Assembly: GCA_947168665.1 (NCBI GenBank)
Contig: CAMVMX010000013.1
Span: 46,141-110,140, forward strand
From: an uncultured Bacteroidales bacterium
GTDB taxonomy: Bacteria; Bacteroidota; Bacteroidia; Bacteroidales; P3
DNA length: 64,000 nucleotides
Reading direction: 5' to 3'
In this document: one piece after another, positions 17,368 to 26,486 of the stretch
Layout of the letters: each line of letters opens with the position of its first letter
Numbering within the stretch: position 1 is the first letter of the stretch
The notes under the pieces: model-generated
Database searches by the model: none
The model's input: only the letters and a program-made list of their open reading frames with translations
What the model was told of the DNA's origin: nothing
Made by a program: the position numbers and the translations under genes

Positions 17368-18348
17368 TTATTTCGATCGGGGACTTCTCTTGACAGGAGT
17401 CTGGGTGAGGATAATGGCGTTGGCGACGGGGCGTTGGCCAGCGGTGTCGAAGCGGCCGTTGTCCGAGGGGTGGTTGACGATGCCTTCGTTGCCGCGGTCT
17501 TTGATGTACATGGTGGTGGAGCCACCGCCGTCCAGGTTGACCGCGTCGCAGCACCCCAACCACCGCATGACCCTTGTCAGTTCGGGCAGGCTCAGGCCCT
17601 CGGCTTCGCGCGAGTGGCGGCCGTCGACTACGAGCAGCACCACTGTCCCGTCAGGCTTGAGTCCGATGGCGGTGCGGTTGTGGCGGCCATAGACGAAGTG
17701 GCGGTCCATCCGCTGCGGGATGTCCATCCCTTTGCGTATCAGCATGGGCCCGGCGGTCATGATGTTGCTGTCGGGCAGGGCCCGCTCGGCCATGCGGCTG
17801 CTGTCCGGCACCAGGAAGCGGGGACGGCGTGTGGGGGTGAGCCGGATGGTGGCATATTGGTAGTATTTGCGGTAGATGCTGTCATTTCGCGACGGGGTGT
17901 TGACCCCGATCTCGCGTCCGTCAATGCGGAGATAACATACGGGTACACCCGTCCGCATGTTGAAGTAAGAGCCGTTGATGGCGGCCAGGGCTCCGTGGCG
18001 GGCGGCAAAAGCGGACACTGTGGTCAGGTGTGTGTCTGCCACAAAACAGAGCCTTGACGGCGAGCCGGAAGGTATCTCGATCACGCTGAAACATTGGTTG
18101 GAATTGAAAACTTGCCGGTGCATGAAATGGTGGTGCAGGTAGCGGAACCCGTTGAGGGTATCGGCGTGCCAGTCGGCGTTGACAAAGGCGGCAGAGTCGG
18201 CGGTGTAGTCGCGCTGGGCCGCAGCCCCTGTGGGTTGCAGCATCCACAGCAACAGGACGCAAAATACGATTTTCTGTAATGCGGCAGTGGAATGGCAGGT
18301 GGGTTGTGTGCGGGGTGAGGCCGGATGTATGATGTTCTTCATTCTCAT
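17368..18348 (-). CDS. phosphodiester glycosidase family protein (NAGPA domain)
   Basis: 326 residues from the start used here. Signal segment IVFCVLLLWMLQPTGAAAQ, so exported. NAGPA/DUF2233 marks: AAINGSYFNMRTG (about residue 125), NRTAIGLKPDG, VVDGRH, NLDGGGSTTMYIKD and RPVANAIIL. The family covers the lysosomal uncovering enzyme and bacterial phosphodiester glycosidases that remove a sugar from a sugar-phosphodiester; the substrate here is unknown. Starts at 18378, 18348 and 18342 are possible. I chose 18348 (MRMKN) because it follows an A-rich stretch typical of ribosome binding in this phylum. Confidence 0.85.
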   Translation of the reverse strand: MRMKNIIHPASPRTQPTCHSTAALQKIVFCVLLLWMLQPTGAAAQRDYTADSAAFVNADWHADTLNGFRYLHHHFMHRQVFNSNQCFSVIEIPSGSPSRLCFVADTHLTTVSAFAARHGALAAINGSYFNMRTGVPVCYLRIDGREIGVNTPSRNDSIYRKYYQYATIRLTPTRRPRFLVPDSSRMAERALPDSNIMTAGPMLIRKGMDIPQRMDRHFVYGRHNRTAIGLKPDGTVVLLVVDGRHSREAEGLSLPELTRVMRWLGCCDAVNLDGGGSTTMYIKDRGNEGIVNHPSDNGRFDTAGQRPVANAIILTQTPVKRSPRSK

Positions 18349-18458
18349 TTTCTTTTTGGTTTTCTGCAGACGATGCATGCAACTGTATTTGTGTTGGCCA
18401 GTTTAAGGCAATTTTCAAAAGTTCCCTGTTGGCGATTCACTTATCACAATCACCTATT

Positions 18459-19304
18459 TCAACTGCCAAAGAGCCGGATGAGGTCGGAGGCGTAGGATTT
18501 GGATACAGGTATGTCGTCGACGCCGGGGTGTCCGATTTCGGCATAGATGCCTTGGGGTGTGCGGCGCAGGGTGCGGACGTGGCTGAGGTTTATAAAGTAG
18601 GAGCGGTGGCAGCGCACCAGCCCGCTTGTGCCGGCCAGGCTTTCCATGGCTTTGAGTGTGTTGCGCAGACTGTAGCGCACCAGTTTGCCCTCGTCGTCGT
18701 AGCAGATAGTGACGTAGTTGCCCGCCGACTCGAGCGAAATGACCCGGTCGGCCCCCACCACGAGCTTCACATTCCCCTTCTCATCGGCAAAGCGTACCAT
18801 ACCGCTCTCGTTCCGCTCCACCCCCCGGCGCAGCTCTTCGACCATGGCTTCAGATTGCCGCAGCCGCATGTCGCGGTCAATCAGCTCTATGGCCAGCCAA
18901 TAGCCCACGTAGGGGATAGCTGCCAGCGAAAAGCCGGTGATAAGTATTTGCGGCAAGATGGAGAAGAACGCCAGGTGGAGGAACAGGGAAAGGAAGAGGT
19001 CGACGAAAAGGCTGCCCGCCACCCATTCGCTCACCTGCCACAGCACCCACTCGCGGCGGGTGAGCGTGTGCCGCACCCAGGCCACGCACAGCACTGTCCG
19101 GCTCAACCCCAGCACTCCCAGCACGATGGCACACACCACCGGGAGACAGAAGCTGATGTGTTCGCGCCAGCCTTCCTGCAGGGCATTGGCCTCGCCGTAG
19201 AAGAGGGGCTGGTAAATGACTACGAACATCATGATGAACACTGGCACCACGATGCAGAACAGCACATTGTTTTTAATGCTATAGTATTGTTCCGAAATCC
19301 TCAT
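18459..19304 (-). CDS. membrane-anchored LytTR-type transcription regulator
   Basis: 281 residues. About four hydrophobic segments fill residues 12-150, then a short coiled linker (DMRLRQSEAMVEELRRGVE) leads to a C-terminal LytTR DNA-binding domain (about 180-281: VRFADEKGNVKLVVGADRV, AGNYVTICY, LVRCHRSYFINLSHV, IPVSKSYASDL). There is no receiver domain, so it resembles a one-component membrane sensor-regulator. The start is ATG 19304. A second protein of the same architecture is encoded at 38100-38972. 103 bases separate it from the TamB gene upstream; targets unknown. Confidence 0.88.
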   Translation of the reverse strand: MRISEQYYSIKNNVLFCIVVPVFIMMFVVIYQPLFYGEANALQEGWREHISFCLPVVCAIVLGVLGLSRTVLCVAWVRHTLTRREWVLWQVSEWVAGSLFVDLFLSLFLHLAFFSILPQILITGFSLAAIPYVGYWLAIELIDRDMRLRQSEAMVEELRRGVERNESGMVRFADEKGNVKLVVGADRVISLESAGNYVTICYDDEGKLVRYSLRNTLKAMESLAGTSGLVRCHRSYFINLSHVRTLRRTPQGIYAEIGHPGVDDIPVSKSYASDLIRLFGS

Positions 19305-19383
19305 AATCAATCTGTATGTTTGGCGATTTGCGATTGCATTAATATGTAAGTGGCAGGTGCAGTCAAAAAACCAACGCATTTAC

Positions 19384-19399
19384 ACATTAACACATTCAC
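19384..19399 (-). repeat. single copy of the 16-bp GTGTTAATGT repeat
   Basis: On the minus strand GTGAATGTGTTAATGT, between TamB and the LytTR gene. Same family as 4126-4157 and 49351-49430. Confidence 0.55.
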
Positions 19400-19407
19400 T
19401 TTTCACG

Positions 19408-22400
19408 CTATTCAATTCTGTTGTTCTCTTTCCGGCGGCGCAGCCAGGGGAAGAGGTCGCCGAGGTTGTCTATGTCCTTGGTCAGTTTGATGCCCACTCC
19501 CTGTTTATAGGGCAGTTCGGTGCGGGTGTAGAAGCTGGTGTTGGAGCGGTGGAAACCGTAGATGTTGAAGTAGGGGTTGAACCGGTAGCCCGCTTCCACA
19601 TCGCCCACCAACACGTTGGCTGTGGTGTTCTCCATCTCGCGGGTGGTGTTGCCATAGCCGAAGGTAGACTCGAAGTAGAATTTATCCCATTGTTTGCTGA
19701 TTCCGACATCGAACTGTCCGGGACTGTTCCCATTGCCGGCATAATATTTGAAATTCACATCCACCACTTTCACCAGGTTCGACACCAGACTGCTGGCCGA
19801 TGAGGTGAGGATGTTGATGCTGCCGCCGTCGCCCAGCACATTGGCGTCGCTCTCGGTGGTCCCGGAGGGGGTGAAGCGTCCCAACAGCAGCAGCGAGATG
19901 GACTGGTTCAGTATGTCGCGCTCGTTGTTTTTGTCGATGTAGGTGAATACTTGGTCGGCCACGCTCTGCTCGGCGTTGGGCAACTGGATGTCGAATCTGA
20001 TGGCGGGGTCCTGCAGGGTTCCGGCCAGCGTGATGATGTTCTGCACCTGCACGTAGGTGTCCGAGGCTGAGGCCGACGAGCTGCTGCCCACCAGTGTGCC
20101 CAGATTCACCCGCTGCCCATAGACGGCGTTGATGTTGAACCGTGCATCATTGATATTGCCGGGAAAGTTGAGGGTACTCCCCTCCTCAATGGTGAAGTTC
20201 TTGTTGATGAGCTGTAGCAGCGAGAGGGAGAAATTGCCCGATGTGAACTCATAGTCGCCCAAAATGTTGGGCTCTTTGCCATCGCGCATCACCACCTGGA
20301 TGTCGCCGCGGCCCACGGCGGTGACGTTGGCCGTCAGCTGGTCAAAGTCCATGGGCAGGTGGACGGACACTCCAGGGGTTACCGACACGTTGGCCTGTAG
20401 GTTCATGCGGTTCGACGACACCCGCCGCTGGGCTGTACGGTTGCGCCGCACCGCGGGGTTGTGGGATACGAACACGATATACTCGTTTTCGCTCACCTGC
20501 TTCCGGTTGGATATAGGCACATGCAGGTCGCTGCCGTTCAGTGCGGTGGCTTCCACAGTCACCTGCAGGGCATCGACGGGTCCGTTGACATCGGCGTCGG
20601 CTGCTGCCATCAGTTTGCCGTAGAACGTCTCGCCGTCAGCAGCTTTGTTCAGCACCATGAGGCGTGAGGTGTGGAGCCTCAGCGCTATGTGGGGTTGGGG
20701 CAGGAGGGTCATCGACCCGTTGGCGTAGGCCACATTGTTCTCCAAATCCCGCAGTGTGAAATTGTTCAGGTTCAATATATTCTTCTCAATCCTTACGGTG
20801 TCGTCCATCAAGTACGTCACCCCGGTGGGCTCCAGTTTGATGCGTCCTTGGGTCAATCCCAATGCTCCGTTCAGCTCCAATGCGTCGGGGGTGCCGCGCA
20901 GCGAGGCGTAGCCTCCCACCGAACCCTCCAGTTCCGATGCCACCGACTGCAGCAAAGGCTTTGCAGCCGATGCCGGAATGCGGTCGGCGGTCAGGTCCAG
21001 GGCCAATTCCATCCGCTTTCCCGTTGGATTCAGGAAGCCGTGCAGTGCCAGTGGCTGATAATCGCCGGCGTCGGCCACAATATCCACCATCATGCGGGGG
21101 TCGTCGGCCTCCTGCCGGGTGGCGATGGTCAGGTCGCCCAGTGCTTGCTTGTTCACGGCAAACCGCTCCACTTTCAGATTGGCGTCAATCTGGGGGGTGT
21201 GGCTCAGCCCTTGCACGCGGAGGTAACCGTCCAGCAGACCGTCAATCTTCAACGAGTTGTTGGCCAACAGCAGCGAGCCGAGCTGCCCCACATCGAAGTC
21301 CTCGAAACTTCCTTTCACATAGTCCTCCACCGGGACCGTCGCGTCGGTGGCGCCGCCGGGTATATTGGCATCGATGCGCACAGACTGCTCCATGCCGTAG
21401 ACCTTCAGATTGTCGACCTTGATGTGCTCGCGGTTCATCCAGATGCCGTCGGGGCATACCACGCTCCACTGCTGCCCCAGCACGTAGAAGTTGGGGCGGG
21501 CCACCATGATGCGGTTGCCCGAAGCTGACGAGGTGAGTATGAATTCCAGGTCGCCGCTGTTCTGCAAGGGTTGTGGCGAGTCCTGTCCCCATGTCAGGGC
21601 AAGGGTGGAAATGTTGCGTCCCATGGCGGCGGTGACGGCGGGACTCTGCATCAAGGCCATACCCCCCGTCCGGGCGCTGGAGGCCAGCAGACGCAGACGG
21701 TAGCTGTCGCCCACCGTGCCAGTGCTGAGTCCCACATCCTGCAGGATGAAGGAACCCATGCGCAGCGAATCGCTCTGCAGCACCAGTTTCAGCGACTCCC
21801 CATAATTGTAGTTGCCGTGCAGCCGCGACCCTCCGGCAATCATCAACGAGGGCATCCAGTCGGCAAACGAGCCGTCGTGGTCGGTCCACAGCAGTTCAAG
21901 GTCCATCTTGTCGTCAGCCAGCTGGCGGTAGGCTGCGTCGAGGGTGGCGCTGTCGGTTGGGAAAGGATTATAGTAGGCGGGCAGGAATCGTGAGCAGAAG
22001 TCCTGCGCCATGACAGGCAGATGGGTGTAGGCAAACTGTCCCTCGGCCGAAGCATTGAACCAGTCGCAGTCCACCGTGAGCCGTTTCCTCAAGGCCAGAG
22101 GCAGACTCTTGCCCGAAGGCATCTGGGCGCGGACGCCCGCGTCCGCAGGGTCGGTTTCGGCGCGCAGTGCTACATGCTTCATGTCCAGCTGGCGGCTGCC
22201 CACCACAAGGTGGGTATTGTCGAGCGTCAGAGTGCCGGCCAGCTCTTCCAGTTCCTTGCCCTGCAGGTCGGCGCAGAGCCGGGTGGTGAGCCTCACCGCC
22301 GAGTCGCCCTGCAGCAGGTGCAGCGTGGTCAGCTGTGCGTCGGTGAGCGCCACATCAGCCTTGTAGGCATGGGTGTTGAGGTCGGCCGAGAGGGAAAGGT

Positions 22401-23934
22401 CCAGGCCGACGAGTGTGTCGCGCAGCTCGGCCTCGGCGCTGAACACACCCTGTGCCAACTCGGCCGAGATGGCGGTGCGCTCCAGCGTTTCCCCTTTGAG
22501 CAGGGTGTTGTACAGGCGTCCCTCGAGCGACACGTCCATTTTCTCAGGGTCGAATCCCGTGCCTTGGAAGGAGAGGTGCATGCCTGTGCGCCACACCCAT
22601 TCGTTGGGCAGCAGCGAGCGGATGCCCAGCATGCGGGAGTCGATGTCGCCCCAGTAGGCATAGTCGCCGCGCAGAGTGTCGTGCACCATGCGTGCGTGGG
22701 CTTCCAGGTCGCCCACCTGGCTGTTCATATTGGCCCAGGCCTCTATGTCGTGCATTCCTCCGTTGGCTTCGGCGCTGAGGGCTATCTCGCCCATGTGGCG
22801 CACGGCGGCGGGCAGGGGCAAGGGCATACTGTCGGGCAGCAGCACCCCGCTCAGGTCGGCATAGCTGGTGTGCAGCCGGTGGAGGACGGCATGGAGGGTG
22901 GTGCTCTCAATCAGCGGGAGGCCTTTGATGTGGCCGTCGAAGAGCAGATCACTGTTGTCGCCGAAATGCACCATGAAGTTCTCGGCCGTGAGGTTGGCGA
23001 TGGTGCCGAAAACGCGGCCCTGTGGCTGGGCGGTGACAGCGGCGCCCCACAGCACTGGCGCCCACCAGGCGGCATCGCGCATGCTCACCTCCGTTCCCTC
23101 CTTCAGCACCACATCGTGCTCCACAGTGTTGCAGTAGTCGCCCATCTCTTCCCATCCGTTGTAAACCAGATGGGCGTCCAGAAACACGCGGCTGTCGTCG
23201 GTCTGGAGGTCCAGATTGGTGGCGTGAATGCCCTGCGGCCCCACATCGGCATCCATCGAGAGGTCCACGATGTGCAGTCCGCACTCCTCGGTGGTGCTGA
23301 GCGACACGATGCGGCACACCACATGGTCGTTCACGACGCGGATGTTGCGTATCACCCCGTTGATGTCCCAGTAGCGCATGTGGGGTATATCGACCCCGTG
23401 CAGGTGGGGAGGCCTGCCTTCGGGTTCGGGGAGGTCCTGGATATAGTCTATGTTGTGCATCCTCAGCTCGCCCACCTCGACCGTGAATGGCGGTGCGGGC
23501 TCCCCGTCGCTGGGCGTGGCGCGCTGCTTGAAATAGTCGATGATGAAGGCCAGATTGATGCCGGAATGCCCGTCGGGAGTGCGGAAAGTGTGTAGGTGGT
23601 ATCGGCCGTTCCACAGCTCGACGGTGCGGAACGAGAGCCCCGACCCGTGGAACGGAAAGCGTTTGAAGCGGCATGTGATGCGGTCGCCCACGAAGATGGT
23701 GTCGTGCGTGGGGGTGATGAGTTCAATCTTGTCCAGGATGACATGGCTGAAGGGGTTGGCGTGCAGCGCCCCGATGCGCACCTTGCCGCCCCATTCGCGC
23801 GAGAAATAGTTGCCCACCACAGCCCCGATGTATGACTGCACCACCGTGCTGTTGAGCATGGCTATAAGCACATAGAGCCCCAGAAAAAGCCCCATGGCCA
23901 CTCGCCGCACCGCATTATTTTTTGCCTTACTCAT
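19408..23934 (-). CDS. TamB-like translocation/assembly (DUF490) protein
   Basis: 1508 residues. N-terminal membrane anchor (about 10-32, VAMGLFLGLYVLIAMLNSTVV) and an AsmA/TamB-like start, then a very long repetitive beta-rich region. The C-terminal third has the TamB domain signature: GDYEFTSGNFSLSLLQLINKNF, GSTLNFPGNINDARFNI, IRFDIQLPNAEQ, and NERDILNQSISLLLLGRF. TamB family proteins form hydrophobic grooves spanning the periplasm and move lipids or help assemble outer-membrane proteins. Divergent from tsaD. Confidence 0.93.
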   Translation of the reverse strand: MSKAKNNAVRRVAMGLFLGLYVLIAMLNSTVVQSYIGAVVGNYFSREWGGKVRIGALHANPFSHVILDKIELITPTHDTIFVGDRITCRFKRFPFHGSGLSFRTVELWNGRYHLHTFRTPDGHSGINLAFIIDYFKQRATPSDGEPAPPFTVEVGELRMHNIDYIQDLPEPEGRPPHLHGVDIPHMRYWDINGVIRNIRVVNDHVVCRIVSLSTTEECGLHIVDLSMDADVGPQGIHATNLDLQTDDSRVFLDAHLVYNGWEEMGDYCNTVEHDVVLKEGTEVSMRDAAWWAPVLWGAAVTAQPQGRVFGTIANLTAENFMVHFGDNSDLLFDGHIKGLPLIESTTLHAVLHRLHTSYADLSGVLLPDSMPLPLPAAVRHMGEIALSAEANGGMHDIEAWANMNSQVGDLEAHARMVHDTLRGDYAYWGDIDSRMLGIRSLLPNEWVWRTGMHLSFQGTGFDPEKMDVSLEGRLYNTLLKGETLERTAISAELAQGVFSAEAELRDTLVGLDLSLSADLNTHAYKADVALTDAQLTTLHLLQGDSAVRLTTRLCADLQGKELEELAGTLTLDNTHLVVGSRQLDMKHVALRAETDPADAGVRAQMPSGKSLPLALRKRLTVDCDWFNASAEGQFAYTHLPVMAQDFCSRFLPAYYNPFPTDSATLDAAYRQLADDKMDLELLWTDHDGSFADWMPSLMIAGGSRLHGNYNYGESLKLVLQSDSLRMGSFILQDVGLSTGTVGDSYRLRLLASSARTGGMALMQSPAVTAAMGRNISTLALTWGQDSPQPLQNSGDLEFILTSSASGNRIMVARPNFYVLGQQWSVVCPDGIWMNREHIKVDNLKVYGMEQSVRIDANIPGGATDATVPVEDYVKGSFEDFDVGQLGSLLLANNSLKIDGLLDGYLRVQGLSHTPQIDANLKVERFAVNKQALGDLTIATRQEADDPRMMVDIVADAGDYQPLALHGFLNPTGKRMELALDLTADRIPASAAKPLLQSVASELEGSVGGYASLRGTPDALELNGALGLTQGRIKLEPTGVTYLMDDTVRIEKNILNLNNFTLRDLENNVAYANGSMTLLPQPHIALRLHTSRLMVLNKAADGETFYGKLMAAADADVNGPVDALQVTVEATALNGSDLHVPISNRKQVSENEYIVFVSHNPAVRRNRTAQRRVSSNRMNLQANVSVTPGVSVHLPMDFDQLTANVTAVGRGDIQVVMRDGKEPNILGDYEFTSGNFSLSLLQLINKNFTIEEGSTLNFPGNINDARFNINAVYGQRVNLGTLVGSSSSASASDTYVQVQNIITLAGTLQDPAIRFDIQLPNAEQSVADQVFTYIDKNNERDILNQSISLLLLGRFTPSGTTESDANVLGDGGSINILTSSASSLVSNLVKVVDVNFKYYAGNGNSPGQFDVGISKQWDKFYFESTFGYGNTTREMENTTANVLVGDVEAGYRFNPYFNIYGFHRSNTSFYTRTELPYKQGVGIKLTKDIDNLGDLFPWLRRRKENNRIE

Positions 23935-24225
23935 TGGTTTTTATGCTCGTAAGCCGGGATGTCGCCACAGGCGGTGGGTCGCGGATTGTTTCCCGGTCTT
24001 GCGTTCTGAATAATCCGTTACAACGCCGATTGGGCTGAAAAATTGTGTCTGCGGGCCGAAAGTTGTGCGAATTCTTTTCCGTGGCGCGCCGCAGCCCCGC
24101 TCCTCCGGCCGCCCAGCGAGGGCCTCTGGCGGCCATCCGGTTCGGCTGGAGAGGTAAAAATGCCCTCGAAATGAATTAGAAATGGCGTAGTGCGAGCGGT
24201 GGAAGAGCGTCGTGCCGGCCACTGG
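23935..24225. other. intergenic region between tamB-like gene and tsaD
   Basis: About 290 GC-rich bases without a supported gene, bounded on the right by a strong hairpin and the tsaD promoter. Confidence 0.5.
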
Positions 24226-24275
24226 CCGCAGGCGGTTCCGGCCGCCAGCTTCGCCGGCGCCGGAACCGCCTGCGG
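24226..24275. repeat. strong GC-rich hairpin (16-bp perfect stem)
   Basis: 24226-24241 (CCGCAGGCGGTTCCGG) is perfectly complementary to 24260-24275; the 18-base loop can pair further. It is followed by a run of nine T's from about 24287. It resembles a rho-independent terminator on the plus strand, but no plus-strand gene ends here. It may shield tsaD from read-through or be a dispersed palindrome. Confidence 0.75.
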
Positions 24276-24292
24276 CGGGGGTGCGATTTTTT

Positions 24293-24325
24293 TTTGTATT
24301 AATTGAGATTTTATTTGTATTTTTG
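24293..24325 (+). promoter_or_regulatory. tsaD promoter
   Basis: TTTG (24293-24296), 21 bases, TATTTTTG (24318-24325), 54 bases before the tsaD ATG. Confidence 0.7.
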
Positions 24326-24378
24326 CAGTCTATTATCTATAATGGACTGCCCGTGTGGCAACACTAAGAAGTACTGTA

Positions 24379-25398
24379 ATGGAGAAACCTTTGATACTGT
24401 CTATCGAATCGTCGTGCGACGATACTTCGGCTGCCGTGCTCTGCGGCGACCGCATACTGAGCAATGTCATCGCCTCGCAGAAGGTGCATGAGCAATACGG
24501 TGGCGTGGTGCCGGAACTGGCTTCGCGCGCCCACCAGCAGAATATTGTGCCGGTGGTGGACACGGCAATTGCCAATGCCGGGGTGCGGCGCGACGACATC
24601 CAAGCGGTGGCTTTCACCCGGGGTCCCGGACTGCTGGGGTCGCTGATGGTGGGGGTGTCGTTTGCCAAGGGGTTTGCCCAGTCGTTGGGTGTCCCGCTGA
24701 TTGAGGTGAACCATTTGCAGGCTCATGTGTTGTCGCATTTCATTAAGGAGAGTGACGAGAGTGTGGTGCCGCAGTTCCCGTTCATCTGTCTGCTGGTGAG
24801 CGGCGGGCATACGCAGATTCTGCTGCTGCGCAGCCATTTCGACATGGAGGTGCTGGGGCAGACCATCGATGATGCCGCCGGCGAAGCGATTGACAAGGCC
24901 GCGAAGATTATGGATTTGGGCTATCCGGGCGGACCGGTCATCGACCGGCTGGCCAAGGAGGGCAACGCCGGGGCATTCCATTTCGCCACGCCCCACATAC
25001 CGGGCAATGACTACAGTTTCAGTGGCATCAAGACGTCGTTCCTCTATTTCCTGCGTGACCGCCTGGCCGAGGATCCGGATTTTATTGAGAAGAACAAGGC
25101 CGACCTCTGCGCCTCGATCCAGCAGTGTATTGTAGGCTTTTTGGTCAAGAAGCTGGAGCAGGCGGTGAGGGAAACGGGCGTGAAGGAGGTGGCGATTGCC
25201 GGTGGGGTGTCGGCCAACAGCCTGTTGCGCAGTGAGGTGGAGCGGCTGGGGAAACGCCGTCGGCTGCGTGTGTTTATCCCGAAGTTCCAGTTCTGCACCG
25301 ACAATGCCGCCATGGTGGGCATAGCGGGCTATTTTAAGTTTTTGAAGGGTGAGTTTGCAGACATTTCGCTGCCGCCATACGCCAGGGCCGACAGTTGA
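24379..25398 (+). CDS. tsaD: tRNA N6-adenosine threonylcarbamoyltransferase
   Basis: Transfers the threonylcarbamoyl group to A37 of ANN-decoding tRNAs, with TsaB/TsaE. 339 residues, normal. LSIESSCDDTSAAVL at the N-terminus, the metal-site region VNHLQAHVLSHF (about 105-116), VSGGHTQIL, DDAAGEAIDKAAK, and the C-terminal AGGVSANSLLR with CTDNAAMVGIAG. ATG 24379 gives the family N-terminus. Likely starts a plus-strand run with the PorP-type gene 48 bases downstream. Confidence 0.97.
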   Translation: MEKPLILSIESSCDDTSAAVLCGDRILSNVIASQKVHEQYGGVVPELASRAHQQNIVPVVDTAIANAGVRRDDIQAVAFTRGPGLLGSLMVGVSFAKGFAQSLGVPLIEVNHLQAHVLSHFIKESDESVVPQFPFICLLVSGGHTQILLLRSHFDMEVLGQTIDDAAGEAIDKAAKIMDLGYPGGPVIDRLAKEGNAGAFHFATPHIPGNDYSFSGIKTSFLYFLRDRLAEDPDFIEKNKADLCASIQQCIVGFLVKKLEQAVRETGVKEVAIAGGVSANSLLRSEVERLGKRRRLRVFIPKFQFCTDNAAMVGIAGYFKFLKGEFADISLPPYARADS

Positions 25399-25446
25399 GG
25401 GGGAACGAGGGGCATGGCCGGCAGGTAAGAATTGAATGATAACGAT

Positions 25447-26418
25447 ATGAAACGCTTGTTTGTCATACTGGTTGCGCTCGCGGGGTGGGTCACCGCCGCC
25501 GGACAGGACATCCATTTCTCGCAGGTGGATGCCGACCCGGTGTTGCTGAACCCCGCCTACGCCGGTTTCTATCAGGGGTCTGGGCGTTTCGGGGTGGTGT
25601 ACAGGAACCAGTGGGCTTCGGTCAGCATTCCGTACCAGACGGTGGCAGTGACGGGCGAGATGGCGTTGTGGCGCGGAGGGGTGCGCAACGGGTTGAGTGT
25701 GGGCGCGTCGGTGTTCAACGACGACGCGGGCACATTGAGCTATGGCACCACTTCGGGCCATCTGTCGCTGGCTTATTACCATGCGCTGAACCGCGCAGGC
25801 ACGAGTGTACTCTCGGTGGGCATAGAGGGCGGATGGGCGCAGAGCGGTTTTGACCCTTCGCAAGCGGAGATGGAGGATGAGTCGGAGCGGTTCGAGAGGC
25901 CTAAGGTGGGCTATCCGCTGCTGGCTGCGGGTGTGGCCTGGTACTGGCAGCCGATGGCCGATTTCCATGCCAAGGTGGGCTTTTCGGCGCGCAATGTGAA
26001 CAGGCCCAATATCTCTTATATGCAGCTGGATGAGACTTTCATGGAACGGAGGTACAGCCTTTTTGCCCGTGCGGAGTACCGCTGCTGGCAGAGTGTATCG
26101 CTGTTGCCGGTGGTGCTGGCCCAAGTGCAGGGGAGGCACCGGGAGCTGATTTACGGCGGCGATGTGAAGTGGTATATCGAGGAGGGCGGAGCCCGCGAGG
26201 TGAGTCTGCGTGCCGGGTTGGCATACAGACATGCCGATGCGTTGATCGCCAGCCTGATGTTGGAGTATGACGCGTTTCTGTTCTCTTTCTGCTACGATGC
26301 GAATGTGTCGGGGCTGTCGGTGGCGAGCGGCGGCGTGGGGGCTTTCGAGGTGGGTGTGGTGTATCGTTTTGCCAAGAACGGGAAACGGACTAAGCGCATT
26401 AAGTGCCCCCAGTATTAG
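25447..26418 (+). CDS. PorP/SprF family type IX secretion membrane protein
   Basis: 323 residues with a signal peptide (MKRLFVILVALAGWVTAAGQ). Family marks at the mature N-terminus: DIHFSQVDADPVLLNPAYAGF and RFGVVYRNQWASV, with a repeated beta-barrel pattern and a C-terminus that looks outer-membrane-like (EVGVVYRFAKNG). PorP/SprF proteins are outer-membrane partners of T9SS components and gliding adhesins. The next gene is a PD40/OmpA protein, the common pairing. Paralogues are frequent, so whether this is the core PorP is unclear. Confidence 0.9.
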   Translation: MKRLFVILVALAGWVTAAGQDIHFSQVDADPVLLNPAYAGFYQGSGRFGVVYRNQWASVSIPYQTVAVTGEMALWRGGVRNGLSVGASVFNDDAGTLSYGTTSGHLSLAYYHALNRAGTSVLSVGIEGGWAQSGFDPSQAEMEDESERFERPKVGYPLLAAGVAWYWQPMADFHAKVGFSARNVNRPNISYMQLDETFMERRYSLFARAEYRCWQSVSLLPVVLAQVQGRHRELIYGGDVKWYIEEGGAREVSLRAGLAYRHADALIASLMLEYDAFLFSFCYDANVSGLSVASGGVGAFEVGVVYRFAKNGKRTKRIKCPQY

Positions 26419-26486
26419 GGCTGTGGCATGGGTCGGAAAACAATAGTGCCCGGTGTGTGCCGGGTTTGTAATAAAGGTTTGAATAT

